From the NCBI GenBank assembly GCA_016712665.1, contig JADJQP010000006.1:85670-149669 (forward strand): a stretch of 64,000 nucleotides of DNA. Reading direction: 5' to 3'. Below, in pieces: positions 27,124-38,268 of this stretch. The notes under the pieces are model-generated. The model was not told the origin of the DNA. It saw only the letters and a list, made by a program, of their open reading frames with translations, and did no database searches. Both the position numbers and the translations under genes were made by a program. The stretch's first letter is position 1. The number at the start of each line of letters is the position of its first letter. The stretch is from Bacteroidota bacterium (lineage in GTDB: Bacteria; Bacteroidota; Bacteroidia; Chitinophagales; Chitinophagaceae).

Positions 27124-27882
27124 TTATCGAATTAAGTAGACCTTTACTTTTCCAACAACTATGGGTGTTTCAATATAAATGGGTATTTTGTTTTTATCAT
27201 CCGACACATATACCGTCATTTCCTCGCCTCCCCTGAAAAGGGTGCCCTCTATCAATTTCGGTTTAAATTTAATAGTATTAAAGGTTCCGTATTTTGTTTT
27301 CAATACCGCCTTCCCCAGATATCGCAAATACAAGGAGTGCACTTGATCATCGAGATACATTTCAAAGGGAATTTTTTCATTTACCTTGCATTTGCTGAAA
27401 TCGATATTTCGTGCATAGTAAATCATCGACAAAACATCCTGCGTGCAGTTCGGAATCGAAACGGTTTTGCGATTCGAAACGGCTGTGCCTTCGCTATGAT
27501 CAAACAATACCTGATCAAAATTCTTCTTCCCCCCCTCTGAAATATTCCGTTGAAATTTCACCGGTAACATAGTTAGTGTATCAATAAAACTTTCATATAC
27601 ATCTCGTACTTTGTAAAACCAATCATAGGATGCGTAAGTATGACCTTCACCCACTACATGAAAAACCTTTTGCTGATTATAGTTTTCGAGTTCATTTGAA
27701 AAGGTAGCCTCACCGGCTGGTACATAAATACCAGCTAGGGTGTAATACACTTTATAGGATATTTTTTCGCCCCCTTTAGTAGTTGCATTTTTTAGGTTAC
27801 AAAATGAAGCCACTTGGGCTTGTGTTTCAACAAAATAAAATAGAAAAACGAAAAATAGGGTGTTGAAACTTCTCGAAATCAT
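27124..27882 (-). CDS. DUF3108-family secreted protein
   Basis: 252 aa from the ATG at 27882, which places a signal peptide (MISRSFNTLFFVFLFYFVETQAQ) at the N-terminus. A second ATG at 27888 is equally possible. The mature region is beta-rich with the DUF3108 pattern: GEKISYKVYYTLAGIYVPAGEATF, YKVRDVYESFID and the end VYVSDDKNKIPIYIETPIVVGKVKVYL. The function of the family is unknown and it is probably periplasmic. It begins 16 bp after the PBP1A stop, so it is probably co-transcribed with it. Confidence 0.82.
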   Translation of the reverse strand: MISRSFNTLFFVFLFYFVETQAQVASFCNLKNATTKGGEKISYKVYYTLAGIYVPAGEATFSNELENYNQQKVFHVVGEGHTYASYDWFYKVRDVYESFIDTLTMLPVKFQRNISEGGKKNFDQVLFDHSEGTAVSNRKTVSIPNCTQDVLSMIYYARNIDFSKCKVNEKIPFEMYLDDQVHSLYLRYLGKAVLKTKYGTFNTIKFKPKLIEGTLFRGGEEMTVYVSDDKNKIPIYIETPIVVGKVKVYLIR

Positions 27883-27898
27883 TCTCATTTCGTCCGCA

Positions 27899-30135
27899 TT
27901 AGTAATCCTTATCGTCAATGCCACTATTGGTATTGCCGTCGTCCCAGCCGGTCTCACCCGGTTCATCCTCTTCCGGCAAACCTCTTGAAACGTTCATTTG
28001 CGCATTGGCACGTTGCAGACTGATTTCGTCAACCGCGTCGCATTCATCCATGCCTTCCATAATTACCGGCATTTCAAACTTAGCCACTTTATTATAGGGA
28101 CTTTTTTCATTGGCTTGCAGTTTTTTGAAAAATTCACCCCAAATAGGCATCGCGGCCCTAGCCCCCTCGCCCAATCCTACACCAATAAATTTATCATCGC
28201 AGCCAACCCAGGCACCTGCCAATAATTGTGGCGTATATCCAATAAACCAGGCATCCGATTCACTATTGGTGGTACCTGTTTTACCGGCACATTCACCTTT
28301 GATATTCCAACCGGGTTTGAGTCTTCTGCCGGTACCAAACAATACGGTACCCATCATCATGCGTATCATTTTAAAAGCAGTAATTTCATTAATTACCTCG
28401 GTTCGTTTGGGAACAAAGTTCTCTAATAAATTTCCGTTTCGATCTTCAATACGGGTAATGTAAATAGGCTCTGTATTGATACCATAATTCGGAAACATCG
28501 TATACGATCTGAGCATTTCAATAATTGAAATATCATCGGCGCCCAAACAAACAGATGGATAGGCATGGATATTACTCGAAATGATTCCCACCTTTCGTAC
28601 AAAATCTACAAAAGCATTGATGCCAACCAGTTTCAGGATATTAACAGTGGTATTATTCTTTGAATGAGCCAAGGCCATTTTCATGGGCATAGCCCCTCTA
28701 CTTTTATCGGGACCATACCATCCATGACCCGGAAACATCACCGGATTGAGCGATATAGACTGACAAGGTGAATATCCATTATCTACTGCCAAACAATAAA
28801 GAAGCGGCTTAATGGTTGATCCCACCTGTCTTTTGGTATTTTCATTAACGTGATCAAATTGAAAATATTTATGATTGATACCACCCACCCAGGCCTTTAC
28901 TTCACCCGTGGCCGGATCCATTACCAAAAAACCGGTTTGTACAAATCCCTTCATGTACTTGATACTATCAAGCGGAGTAATGGTAGTATCCTTTTCACGT
29001 TTCGCATTCCAAGCAAAAACTTTCATACGGGTTTTGGTATTGAAGTTTTTCATGATGTCCTCCTCACTCATTCCCTCAGCCTTCAAACCTTTATATCGTT
29101 CTGATTCCCGTACAGCTCTCTTAAGCGTTTTAGGATGATTGGCCCACTTCGCAGCGCTTGCAAAACGAGTTTTGCCATACATCTGCTTCGCTACAGCTTC
29201 CTCAGCATATTGCTGCATGGTGGTATCTAAACTAGTATAAATTTTTAAACCGTCCTTATATAAATTGTATCCCTTTTTCTTGCACCAAACCAGCATTTTT
29301 TGCTCTACCACCTGTCTAAAATACGGAGCCACTCCCTCATGTTGTGAAGCAGAGGTGGGCGAAAAATCCAATACAATGGGCCGGTCCTTAATAAGTTGCG
29401 CTTCAGAAGCCGATATTTTGAAATTTTTTACCATCTGATCGATTACCGTATTGCGCCTTTCAGTAGCTCTTTCCGGATGTCGAACCGGATTATATAAGGA
29501 GGATCCTTTAAGCATACCGATTAGCAATGCCGACTCTTCAACATTTAAATCAATGGGCTTTTTGTTAAAGTAGGTTTTGGCCGCACTATTGATTCCAAAG
29601 GAATTATAGCCCCAAGGAACGGTATTCAGATATAAGGTGAGAATTTCTTGTTTGGTAAGATTTTTTCAAGCTTGACAGCTACTATTTGTTCTTTCAATTT
29701 TTCGATCAACACCATGAAAACATTTTTTGAGCGTTGCTCTTGCTCTAATAGATGTTTTGCCAATTGTTGGGTAATGGTACTAGCCCCCCCTTTACGGTTA
29801 AACGTTAATACACCAAAAATGGCACGTCCAATGGCTTCCGCATCGATACCACTGTGTTTATAAAATCGCTCATCCTCTGTAGCTACCAATGCATCCACCA
29901 CATTCTTTGAAATTTCACTATATCGAATCGGTTCGCGGTTTTCGAGAAAGAACTTCCCGATTTTTGAATTGTCTTCAGCATATAACTCAGAGGCTGTTGC
30001 AGATTTTGGATTCTCAAGTTCTTCCATCTTTGGCATATAGCCCAGCCAACCGGCATTGATACAAAAGAGTAATAAATTAAAACCCAGTATCGAGCAAACA
30101 AGTCCGATCCATAAAAATTTGATGCTTTTTTTCAT
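27899..30135 (-). CDS. Class A penicillin-binding protein (PBP1A), frameshifted
   Basis: Bifunctional peptidoglycan glycosyltransferase/transpeptidase (~745 aa) anchored by one N-terminal TM (FLWIGLVCSILGFNLLLFC). The GT51 part shows ATEDERFYKHSGID and GGASTITQQLAKHLL. The transpeptidase part shows GSTIKP (SxxK), SKNNT (SxN) and GKTGTTNSESDAWF (KTG). The two parts are in different frames. One extra A on the coding strand (T6 at 29661-29666) changes EKILPNKKFSPYI into EKNLTKQEILTLYLNTVPWGYN, the normal GT51 continuation, and joins them. Thus probably a sequence error in an intact gene. Confidence 0.9.
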
Positions 30136-30241
30136 CTATTCAGAAAAATGATAGCAAATCTATTAAAAACTATGTTATGAAAATGAAAAAATATAGAACT
30201 GACTTAGCCGCAACCCAATTTTATGCGTCCGGTGTAGCCTA

Positions 30242-30631
30242 CTAGTTGAGTTTATCAGGAGAAACCAAATCAAATTCTGGAATCTGCACCTTAAACAATT
30301 TTTTATTGAGCATATTCTCCATTTGATAGGTCCCAGACATGTTACCAATATCGGTTTTGATACTTACGCCCGACATATATTGAAAGGATTCACCCGGTTC
30401 TAACATTGGTTGCTGACCTACTACCCCTTCGCCCTCCACTTCGCGGTATGACCCATTGCTATCAAAAATACGCCAATGTCTTCGAAGCAATTTTACTGGA
30501 AAATTTGCATAATTATCAATAGATACTTTGTAGGCAAATGTAAATTCGTTCAGAAGCGGATTCGACTGCTCCTTGTTATAAAAAACTTCCACTGTTATAC
30601 TGATACCTTCCGTAATTTGCTGTTCCATCAT
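30242..30631 (-). CDS. apaG: ApaG domain protein
   Basis: 129 aa, the normal ApaG length, with the family's beta-sandwich pattern: GISITVEVFYNKEQSNP, FAYKVSIDNYANFPVKLLRRHWRIFDSNG, EGEGVVGQQPMLEPGESFQYMSG and GTYQME. ApaG is a small cytosolic protein linked with cobalt/magnesium resistance and Ap4A in enterobacteria; its biochemical role is unclear. ATG at 30631 or 30628. Confidence 0.92.
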   Translation of the reverse strand: MMEQQITEGISITVEVFYNKEQSNPLLNEFTFAYKVSIDNYANFPVKLLRRHWRIFDSNGSYREVEGEGVVGQQPMLEPGESFQYMSGVSIKTDIGNMSGTYQMENMLNKKLFKVQIPEFDLVSPDKLN

Positions 30632-30672
30632 TGTATGTAAAAATAGTATTTTTTTGAATCTGACAAATTTTT

Positions 30673-30999
30673 TTATTTGATGTCAAATTGATCCAAAATG
30701 GAAGGATCTGCCTCTTTACCTCTAGCTTCAATTTCAAATGGATTTTGGTAATACCCGTGTATGATAGAAAACCATATATACAACATTGGAAATCGTACAA
30801 TACCATACCGTTTCCATTGCAAAACATGTGTCAATTCATGACATAGCAATTCCGTATTCGATAACAAATCTGCTTGAGTGATATTATGAAGATAAATGGT
30901 GCGTCTAAAAACAATGGCGCAATTATTAGAACGCAGTACAAATGCTGCTATGCGGGCTCTTACCGAATGGGCACGGATATGTACGCGAATTGGTGGCAT
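30673..30999 (-). CDS. Small HExxH metalloprotease-like protein
   Basis: 108 aa with a zincin motif LCHELTHVLQWKRYG near residue 54, followed by a hydrophobic stretch and the third-ligand-like NPFEIEAR. This is the minimal DUF4157-like arrangement. It starts immediately after the bcp stop codon (TAG-ATG), so it shares that operon. Substrate unknown. Confidence 0.72.
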   Translation of the reverse strand: MPPIRVHIRAHSVRARIAAFVLRSNNCAIVFRRTIYLHNITQADLLSNTELLCHELTHVLQWKRYGIVRFPMLYIWFSIIHGYYQNPFEIEARGKEADPSILDQFDIK

Positions 31000-31465
31000 C
31001 TAAGAATCCTCCCAGGCTTTCAAAATTTGGTCGGCATGTTTTTTTGAAAGTACTTTGCGAATTACCTGATGAATTTTCCCATCCTCATTTATTAAAAACG
31101 TTGTGCGCTTGATACCCATGTATGTTCTTCCATACATATTTTTTTCGCCCCAAACACCATACGCATTAATTACTTTCATTTTGGGGTCCGCCAATAAAGT
31201 AAACGGTAAGGTAAATTTTTCAATAAACTTGCTATGTTTCTTTTCATCGTCAGGACTGATTCCCATCACAGAGATTCCTTTTTTTGTCAATGATGAAAAA
31301 TGATCACGCAGGTTGCAGGCTTCAACGGTGCAAGTAGGCGTGTCGTCTTCAGGGTAAAAAATAAGGCCAGCCGTTTCCCTTTAAAATCGGTAAGACTTAC
31401 TTTATTCCCATCCTGGTCGGTAAGTGTAAATGATGGCGCTTTGCGCCGGCTTCTATTGTAGTCAT
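31000..31465 (-). CDS. bcp: Thioredoxin-dependent peroxiredoxin (Bcp/PrxQ), two frameshifts
   Basis: Thiol peroxidase of about 155 aa that reduces H2O2 and organic hydroperoxides. From the ATG at 31465 the protein reads MTTIEAGAK, then breaks. One extra A on the coding strand in the T3 at 31440-31442, and another in the T3 at 31374-31376, give APSFTLTDQDGNKVSLTDFKGK followed by TAGLIFYPEDDTPTCTVEAC with the peroxidatic and resolving Cys. That runs into the intact part VMGISPDDEKKHSKFIEKF. Literal reading leaves only the C-terminal 96 codons open. Confidence 0.85.
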
Positions 31466-31472
31466 AATGTAT

Positions 31473-33173
31473 CTATCGTATTAGGTTAACTATTTTTTCG
31501 GAGCTATTATTGTTTTCATCAGTAGCAGTTATTTTGAGTGCATGACTTCCTGAAGGAAAATACTTATCGAATTCATAATAATAGGTTTGCCCTTTTTGTA
31601 CCAGACGCAACCATTGTCCATCCACTGTGGCAGTACATTTCTTTACAGAAGTGATATCATCTTTTATGGTAAAATACAATACCTTTTCCTTCGAAATATT
31701 CATTTGGTCTTTCAGCTTGCTTGTAATCATAGGCGGAGTTTGATCAATGGCAATCTCATAGGTTCCAAATTCTCTAACACTTGCTACCACTTGTCCATTA
31801 ACTACAGCTGCTGCCAAGCCTTTTTTGGTAACTACTCCATTCGACTTTTTACTTAGTACTAGAGCTACCTTACCTTTATACGATGCAGGAATTTCCTTTT
31901 TAGGCTTTAACTGCAATTCAAAATATGAATGCAGCGGTATCTCATTTTCATGCACCTGATACAGGTAGGTGTACTCATTGGGCCCCGGCGCGATAGAAGA
32001 GCGGAAACAAATATTATCATATAGTGCATCCTCATTTAGAGAAAACGAAATATGCTCAGTCTTACATACATTTGGTTTTCCGGCCACAAATTCTTTAGCA
32101 CAAGTAAGGGTGTTACCCATTTGTGTTCCTTTAATCGAAAAACTCAAAGTACTTTTATTGTATTTGGTATCGTAGATCTCAATACGGATTTCCTTGGCAC
32201 TTCCATCGCTTACATCTACTAGGCCTCTTTCATTGGAAGTAGATTTATAAATGCTCAGTCGATCATTGGGTAGCTGGGTACATAGTTGTATCCACGGCCC
32301 ATTCTTCTTTTTGGTTTTATAATCGGCGTGCGCGTTCATATAACGCGTAATGTCGTAACTAATATGATCCATTTGCCAGGCAAACGTTGGCTGATTGTTT
32401 ACATAGAGTCGCATTTCATAAACACCTAAAGTGCCGGTAGCTATCTTCATAAAATCATCTGCCACTATACCAAAATACACCTTGTCTGTACCTACCTCAA
32501 TCATCTTTTTTGTAAGTATTCCTCCCGATAATTTATGTAAAATCGGCGACTGCTCATATATACTTTTTCGTCCGTCATAAATGGCCAATTGTTTAATAAT
32601 GGGTTTCTTATCATCTTCAATTTCATTAAAAAACAGCAGCGGATTCAACGGCGCTTCGGTTTTTGCATTTCTGATCTCAAGATGCAAATGGGGCCCTTGC
32701 GAAGATCCCGTATTGCCACTGAGGGCAATAAAACTTCCCTTACGTACCATAAATTGATCGGGAAAAAAGGTAAGATCAATGGCCCAACTCTCTGCTTCAT
32801 ATTGTTTTTTTCGAACATACTCTTCCAGTTTTGGAAAAAAGGTGTTCAAATGGGCATATACCGAAGTATAGCCGCCCACATGATTAATAAAAATGGCATT
32901 TCCAAATCCACCCGGCTCTATATGTACGCGCGAAACATAGCCATCCTCAATGGCATAAACACTTTTATTTTCTTTTCCATCTGTACGTACATCAATTCCT
33001 GAATGAAAATGATTCGGTCGGCATTCGCCAAAATTTCCAACTAATGAAAAGGGAGTTGCTAGTGGATTTCGGAAGGTATTCGGATACTTCTTTTGCGGAA
33101 AACCTAAGGCGTTTTGCGACATCGTAGGTTGGCCCAAAAAAATTACAAGAAGCGACAAAAAAAAATACTTCAT
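31473..33173 (-). CDS. M23 family metallopeptidase (secreted)
   Basis: 566 aa with a signal peptide (MKYFFLSLLVIFLGQPTMSQ). The peptidase domain is near the N-terminus: HFHSGIDVRTDG (HxxxD zinc ligands), VYAIEDGYVSRV, and SQGPHLHLEIRN (HxH). Such LytM/M23 enzymes cleave peptidoglycan cross-links. The remaining ~370 aa are beta-rich, with an Ig-like end (AIDQTPPMITSKLKDQ, SHALKITATDENNNSSEKIV). It starts 9 bp after the lspA stop and so may be co-transcribed. Confidence 0.9.
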   Translation of the reverse strand: MKYFFLSLLVIFLGQPTMSQNALGFPQKKYPNTFRNPLATPFSLVGNFGECRPNHFHSGIDVRTDGKENKSVYAIEDGYVSRVHIEPGGFGNAIFINHVGGYTSVYAHLNTFFPKLEEYVRKKQYEAESWAIDLTFFPDQFMVRKGSFIALSGNTGSSQGPHLHLEIRNAKTEAPLNPLLFFNEIEDDKKPIIKQLAIYDGRKSIYEQSPILHKLSGGILTKKMIEVGTDKVYFGIVADDFMKIATGTLGVYEMRLYVNNQPTFAWQMDHISYDITRYMNAHADYKTKKKNGPWIQLCTQLPNDRLSIYKSTSNERGLVDVSDGSAKEIRIEIYDTKYNKSTLSFSIKGTQMGNTLTCAKEFVAGKPNVCKTEHISFSLNEDALYDNICFRSSIAPGPNEYTYLYQVHENEIPLHSYFELQLKPKKEIPASYKGKVALVLSKKSNGVVTKKGLAAAVVNGQVVASVREFGTYEIAIDQTPPMITSKLKDQMNISKEKVLYFTIKDDITSVKKCTATVDGQWLRLVQKGQTYYYEFDKYFPSGSHALKITATDENNNSSEKIVNLIR

Positions 33174-33182
33174 CCCTTTTGA

Positions 33183-33878
33183 TTAGACATTGGTTTCAAT
33201 CACAGCGTCGGTATTCGACGATTTCTCCATTTCTTGAGGAACTGCTGACTGCTCAAAATTTTTCTTCAACAATACTTTTTGAAATACAAAAATGGAAATA
33301 ACACCGGTTGAAATAGAGGCATCAGCAATATTAAACACCGGTCTGAAAAATTCAAACGATTGATTTGCCCAAACCGGAAACCAGGATGGAAATTGACCTG
33401 TAAGAACCGGAAAATAGAGCATATCCACTACCTTACCATGAAGCAAACTTCCATAACCTTGCCCCCAAGCAACCCATTTGGCAACATGAAAACTACTTTC
33501 GGAAAATAGTTTCCCATAAAAAATACTGTCGATAGAATTGCCCAATGCGCCTGCCAAAATTAGGGAGCTGCAAAAAATAAGTCCGGAATGATATTTTTCT
33601 TTTATCAGGGTATTTTTTATAAAGAAAAATCCCCAAATAACCGCCACCATCCTGAAAACCGTTAGAAAAACCTTACCCCAGTTTTCGCCAAATTTCATTC
33701 CAAATGCCATCCCCTCATTTTCAATAAAATGAAGTCGAAACCATGAACCCAAAACATTAATTTCTTCTCCATAAAAAAAATGTGTCTTAATATAGACCTT
33801 TAGCAACTGATCTACAAACAAAACCAGAAAGACGGTCACCAATACATGCTTAAATTTCACGGGTATACTTTTGCGCAA
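33183..33878 (-). CDS. lspA: Lipoprotein signal peptidase (signal peptidase II)
   Basis: Inner-membrane aspartyl protease that cleaves prolipoproteins. 231 aa with four TM segments. The catalytic Asp residues are seen in LGNSIDSIFYG and FNIADASISTGV, and the family motif FRLHFIENEGMAFGM is present. It is longer than the enterobacterial protein because of an insert around the GKVVDMLYFPVL region and a C-terminal extension, as is common in Bacteroidota. Confidence 0.92.
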   Translation of the reverse strand: MRKSIPVKFKHVLVTVFLVLFVDQLLKVYIKTHFFYGEEINVLGSWFRLHFIENEGMAFGMKFGENWGKVFLTVFRMVAVIWGFFFIKNTLIKEKYHSGLIFCSSLILAGALGNSIDSIFYGKLFSESSFHVAKWVAWGQGYGSLLHGKVVDMLYFPVLTGQFPSWFPVWANQSFEFFRPVFNIADASISTGVISIFVFQKVLLKKNFEQSAVPQEMEKSSNTDAVIETNV

Positions 33879-34014
33879 ATTTATGTTTAATTTACAATAC
33901 TATCGGAATAAAAATTTCAACTATCCAACATTCACCTACGCTAGGTAGAGGAAACTTTTGTACCGTAAAACAACCCTATGGTGTCCTGGAAGAATTGCTA
34001 CCCGAACTCATATC

Positions 34015-37000
34015 CTACTCTATTGTAAATTGGTGTACTTCCACATCTTGACCCAATTTCACTTTTAGAAAATAACTTCCAGCGGCCAAACTACTTGTAT
34101 TTATAGCAATAGAATGCTGTCCTTTTTGTAAGGTGCTCGGAATGGCTAAACAAACTTTTCCTATTAAATCTACCACTTCAATGGTAGTATTTTCCTTATT
34201 CAGCATACTAAAGTCAATGTTCAAAATTCCCTTAGCCGGATTTGGATAAATGGATACTACTTTTGATTTACTGGCATTGACAATAACATTAATGATATTA
34301 GAATAAGTGAATTGCTCATCGGCATCTACGATTTTCAACCGATAGTAATTGATATTATTATATGGGTTTTTATTGACAAATGCGTAATGTCTGGCTTCTT
34401 CTGAATTCCCTTTGGAGTGTACTTTAGCAAGGGATGAAAAATGATCGCCCGCCTTGCTTTTTTCGATTTCATAATAGGCCACATTTTTTTCGGAGCTGAT
34501 ATCCCAATCAAGATCAACGGTATTGGACGCATTCAATTTTCCTAAAAACTGAAGCAAGGTGGCCGGTAAAGGCGCTGAACAAGGATTAATATATGTTGCA
34601 TAATTATAGCAATCGGGGAAAGCCGTGTTTCGAACAAATAAGGTAGAATTTGCAGGCGAGCCCCAAGCATTCCAACCCGGGTCAGCATTGGTAAATACAT
34701 TGCTATTACTCCAGTCAATTCCATTGGCGGAATATTGCACCCCGGATGAACAAGGAATTGGAAAACAATCAGGATTCGGTTGTGTAAAAGTGGCGGTAAT
34801 GCCATTGCACACTACTGTCGGGATATGGGGCAATGGATCTACAATGAGGTTTATAGGAACTCTCGCTCCCTCACAATTAGAAGGAGCCCCTGTAGTAGGT
34901 GCCACATAATAGGTTGTATTGGCTAAAGGACTGATAAATGTACTAATGGGTGTACCACCTATTGGAACGTCATACCACACAAAGGTATTGGTAATGGGTG
35001 ATGTTACTAATTGAGGTTCAACGGAAGATAAATTAAAACCATAAATATAGCACGCATGAAAACTAGGTGGTGAGGATATAATGGAAGGAACCGGAACAAT
35101 ATTAACGTTCGCGCTTCCTATGGCTTTTGGAGCACAAAAACCAACTGGAGGTATTATGGAACTGATGGTCCATAAACCTGAATTCACAACATTCACACCA
35201 AAAGGACCCGCTCCATTGGCAGGATTGATACTAGCCGTATTGATACCATTGGACAAGTTTATTACGAAATTGCCGGGTAATATTCCTGAAGAATTTATCA
35301 CCAAGGGAACGGATGCCGGACTGCAAAAATCACCCCCACCACTGAGTGTCAGCAATTCACAAGAGGGAATGCTAAAATTAGCTGTGGCTATGACATCATT
35401 CACGAGACAGGGTGCCACTGGTTCCGGTTTATAAATAGCTTTAATAGTAAAATTGACAGGACCCACTTGATTGCAGGTATCGGGCATATTCACTGTGATG
35501 TTGGCAGATACAGGAGGAGGTGGACATTGACTTCCAAAACCCACTGTTGCTCCATTCCAGTTGCCGCCGGGGTTGGCTGCTTTGGGCGTATAATTAACCA
35601 ATGCGGTAGTGGTCATAACCCAGGTATTGGCACTGTTGCGGTACTTGCCCACATTAACACCCCCACTTGGCGCAGCTCCACCATCGGCAAATGAAGCCTG
35701 AGCCGGCAATGATACGGACTTTGCCGTAATATAATTTCCACAACCGGTGGCAGGTGCGTCGTTTCCGACTGCATCGGGTAAATTTTGTCCCACCGGTCCT
35801 GCTACATTATCCCATAAAACCCCATCTATGAAAACACCGGAACAATCAAATAAGGCAACTTGTTCATTGGCGTCGGTAAGATTCATTATATCCGACCCAA
35901 AGGCTACTGTGGCACAATTACATGTTTCAATATTCAAATCGGGCAATACACCTACCGAACATAATGTACCGCCGCCGCCAACGAGATAATAGCCATTTGC
36001 CAGTAACGTAGTGCCGGCAGGAATGGTAGCAGTCCAATCGCCATCCGATAATATCCAGCCCCCAATATCAACATTTGCAGGTCCTGCATTATACAATTCA
36101 ACCCACTCTCCACTATTTGGATTCGCTCCGTTGGGTGTACCAGGACAAACACCAGTTTGCGGCCTTGGCGCCACCTCATTAATAAATACTTTTCCGCTGG
36201 CTGTAGTAGTAGGTGGTGTAGCACCTACCACTGTGCCGGTGGTACCTAACGAAACGCCCTGGGTATAGGGGCTAAACGCAGGATTAAAATCATATAGTAA
36301 TTCCACTTGTCCATTATTGCAAATGCCAGTGATATCTACTGTAAAATTTAATGGAGAACCGGCGCAAACGCTTGCATTAGTAGCGGGGGTAAAGGTGGGA
36401 ACTCCTAAACCGGCCGTTACATATTGGGCGCATGCAGGGTTGCCTAAACAGGCGCCTGGAACTGCGACTGTTAATGCAGGAGGATTGGGACAAAATACGT
36501 TTACGGAACTTACTAAAATTTCATAATTCGGAAGCAAGGGATCTGCATCATCATCAATAATTCCTCCAAAAGAATTTCCGTTTTGTGGTCCGGCAATGGT
36601 CACAAAAGGCCCACCCACTGTGGTTTGTTTTTGCAAGGTGTATTGAAGATTGGTACCGCTAACGCCACTGACGGTAACGCTGCCGGGTAAGGAGCATGAC
36701 GCAATAGGAGCCCCTCCTAATGGATCTTCACGCACCACAGTTACTCTTCGGTATACATAACATTCTTTTTCTACTGATAAAATATTATTTGGGATTTGTG
36801 GGTTATTAGATCCGGGACATGAAACGCAATTTGCATTGGCATCTCCCCAAACAAAATCATAATTTGTAGTCCCCACCGGAGGATTCACCGTTGTGGAAAG
36901 TGTGGTGATTCCCGTGGTATTATTAAACGTGGCCAATCCAAAATTAACCGGATTCGCATTGCCTATTTTTACATAGGATCCCAAATTACCAGAGGCTTGC

Positions 37001-37932
37001 ACAGAAGTGAGCGCCACATTGGTAAAATTATTAATCTGATATTCAAAGGTTTGTGGCGTAGCTCCGCAGATATTAATGGTGGTAACCGGCACTAACACCG
37101 GGCTACCATTTAAAGCAGCATTATATGGATTGGTAGCATTATCAATACCAGGTGTCGGACAATCGGCACTCGCAGTATTATTTGCCAGACCACAAGGGTC
37201 GGTACAACCGACACAAGCCAAATTACCGGCTTGCGACCAGGTAACGCTTGCGGCATTATTTCCATCCGGGAGTCGCGCATATGAGGAATTGCATCCATCT
37301 AAATCATTACATACGGTACGACCGTTATAGATGGGATCAGTGGGGTCGGGAACCGAAATATTTGGTAATGGGGGGCATGTATTAGTCGCCCCAAAATTTA
37401 CTACTAAGGCTCCAACACCATAAGCATCTCCGTTAGAAAATTTCATGGCATCTTGAATATTTCCTGCATCGTCATATAAAACCAGGCGATCGCCCACCAA
37501 ACTACCGCTATTGATACCACCACTGCCTACCATACAATCGCAACCACCATTCGCCAACAGATCCGTATTTAAAAATAGGGTATTAGAATACGCACCGGTT
37601 CCCAAGCCAAAACCATCTGCATTCAATGTAAAGAGCGTGTTCAAAAACTTATAGTCGCAAGTAGCACACATCACCTTACCGGCATTTCCGATGAGTAAAT
37701 AGGCCCCGGGAGGCAGTACCAGACCTTGCGGAATGGTCAATTGCAGCGAGCCTCCATTGGTAAATCGCCAGCAACTCATATCCTGAGCAGCAGCGCCAAT
37801 ATTTTTGAGCTCCACCCATTCACCGGAATTTTCAAAATTTCCCGGATCGGATTCCACTTCGTTAATAATAATTTGTGCTTGAGAAAAGTAACTTGCAAAC
37901 AACAGTAGGTAGATTACGAATGTTTTTTTCAT
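34015..37932 (-). CDS. Large T9SS-exported protein with lamin-tail domains
   Basis: 1305 aa: signal peptide (MKKTFVIYLLLFASYFSQAQ) and then a lamin-tail domain (IIINEVESDPGNFENSGEWVELKNIG, then LLIGNAG). A second lamin-tail domain lies near residue 585 (VFINEVAPRPQ, NSGEWVELYNAGPANVDIGGW). In between and after are Cys- and Pro-rich beta domains. The C-terminus is a T9SS type A sorting domain (SIYPNPAKGILNIDF to FTIE). Surface-exposed or released; lamin-tail domains in bacteria often accompany nucleases or adhesins, but no catalytic domain is visible here. Probably an adhesin or surface-layer-like protein. Confidence 0.85.
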   Translation of the reverse strand: MKKTFVIYLLLFASYFSQAQIIINEVESDPGNFENSGEWVELKNIGAAAQDMSCWRFTNGGSLQLTIPQGLVLPPGAYLLIGNAGKVMCATCDYKFLNTLFTLNADGFGLGTGAYSNTLFLNTDLLANGGCDCMVGSGGINSGSLVGDRLVLYDDAGNIQDAMKFSNGDAYGVGALVVNFGATNTCPPLPNISVPDPTDPIYNGRTVCNDLDGCNSSYARLPDGNNAASVTWSQAGNLACVGCTDPCGLANNTASADCPTPGIDNATNPYNAALNGSPVLVPVTTINICGATPQTFEYQINNFTNVALTSVQASGNLGSYVKIGNANPVNFGLATFNNTTGITTLSTTVNPPVGTTNYDFVWGDANANCVSCPGSNNPQIPNNILSVEKECYVYRRVTVVREDPLGGAPIASCSLPGSVTVSGVSGTNLQYTLQKQTTVGGPFVTIAGPQNGNSFGGIIDDDADPLLPNYEILVSSVNVFCPNPPALTVAVPGACLGNPACAQYVTAGLGVPTFTPATNASVCAGSPLNFTVDITGICNNGQVELLYDFNPAFSPYTQGVSLGTTGTVVGATPPTTTASGKVFINEVAPRPQTGVCPGTPNGANPNSGEWVELYNAGPANVDIGGWILSDGDWTATIPAGTTLLANGYYLVGGGGTLCSVGVLPDLNIETCNCATVAFGSDIMNLTDANEQVALFDCSGVFIDGVLWDNVAGPVGQNLPDAVGNDAPATGCGNYITAKSVSLPAQASFADGGAAPSGGVNVGKYRNSANTWVMTTTALVNYTPKAANPGGNWNGATVGFGSQCPPPPVSANITVNMPDTCNQVGPVNFTIKAIYKPEPVAPCLVNDVIATANFSIPSCELLTLSGGGDFCSPASVPLVINSSGILPGNFVINLSNGINTASINPANGAGPFGVNVVNSGLWTISSIIPPVGFCAPKAIGSANVNIVPVPSIISSPPSFHACYIYGFNLSSVEPQLVTSPITNTFVWYDVPIGGTPISTFISPLANTTYYVAPTTGAPSNCEGARVPINLIVDPLPHIPTVVCNGITATFTQPNPDCFPIPCSSGVQYSANGIDWSNSNVFTNADPGWNAWGSPANSTLFVRNTAFPDCYNYATYINPCSAPLPATLLQFLGKLNASNTVDLDWDISSEKNVAYYEIEKSKAGDHFSSLAKVHSKGNSEEARHYAFVNKNPYNNINYYRLKIVDADEQFTYSNIINVIVNASKSKVVSIYPNPAKGILNIDFSMLNKENTTIEVVDLIGKVCLAIPSTLQKGQHSIAINTSSLAAGSYFLKVKLGQDVEVHQFTIE

Positions 37933-38268
37933 TTTTTTAAAAATTTAAGTACGCAAAATTTCGAAATAAAAGTACATCAAAATGAAATTCAACATTACGA
38001 TTTAATGAATAATTTTTCTAGTAAACAGGTAAATCGGAGTATTGTATCAAAATAGCTAAAATGCGCTCGGAAAGCAGGTAGGTAGATATTCTAGCTCTAA
38101 GGTGCTTTCCGATACCGTTGTATGGTTATATTGCAGGAATAATATTCATGGTAGACATGTGCCTTTTTTGTGACATTCCAGAAGGAACGCTTGTTTATTG
38201 CAGTGGTACCATAAACCTAGAAACCCATTCAATTTCTATTAAAAGACATTGAGCAATCGCTTTCGCTA
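37933..38268. other. Intergenic region
   Basis: Separates the lamin-tail gene from the last gene of the conflict-like island. I see no gene, terminator hairpin or repeat here. Confidence 0.35.
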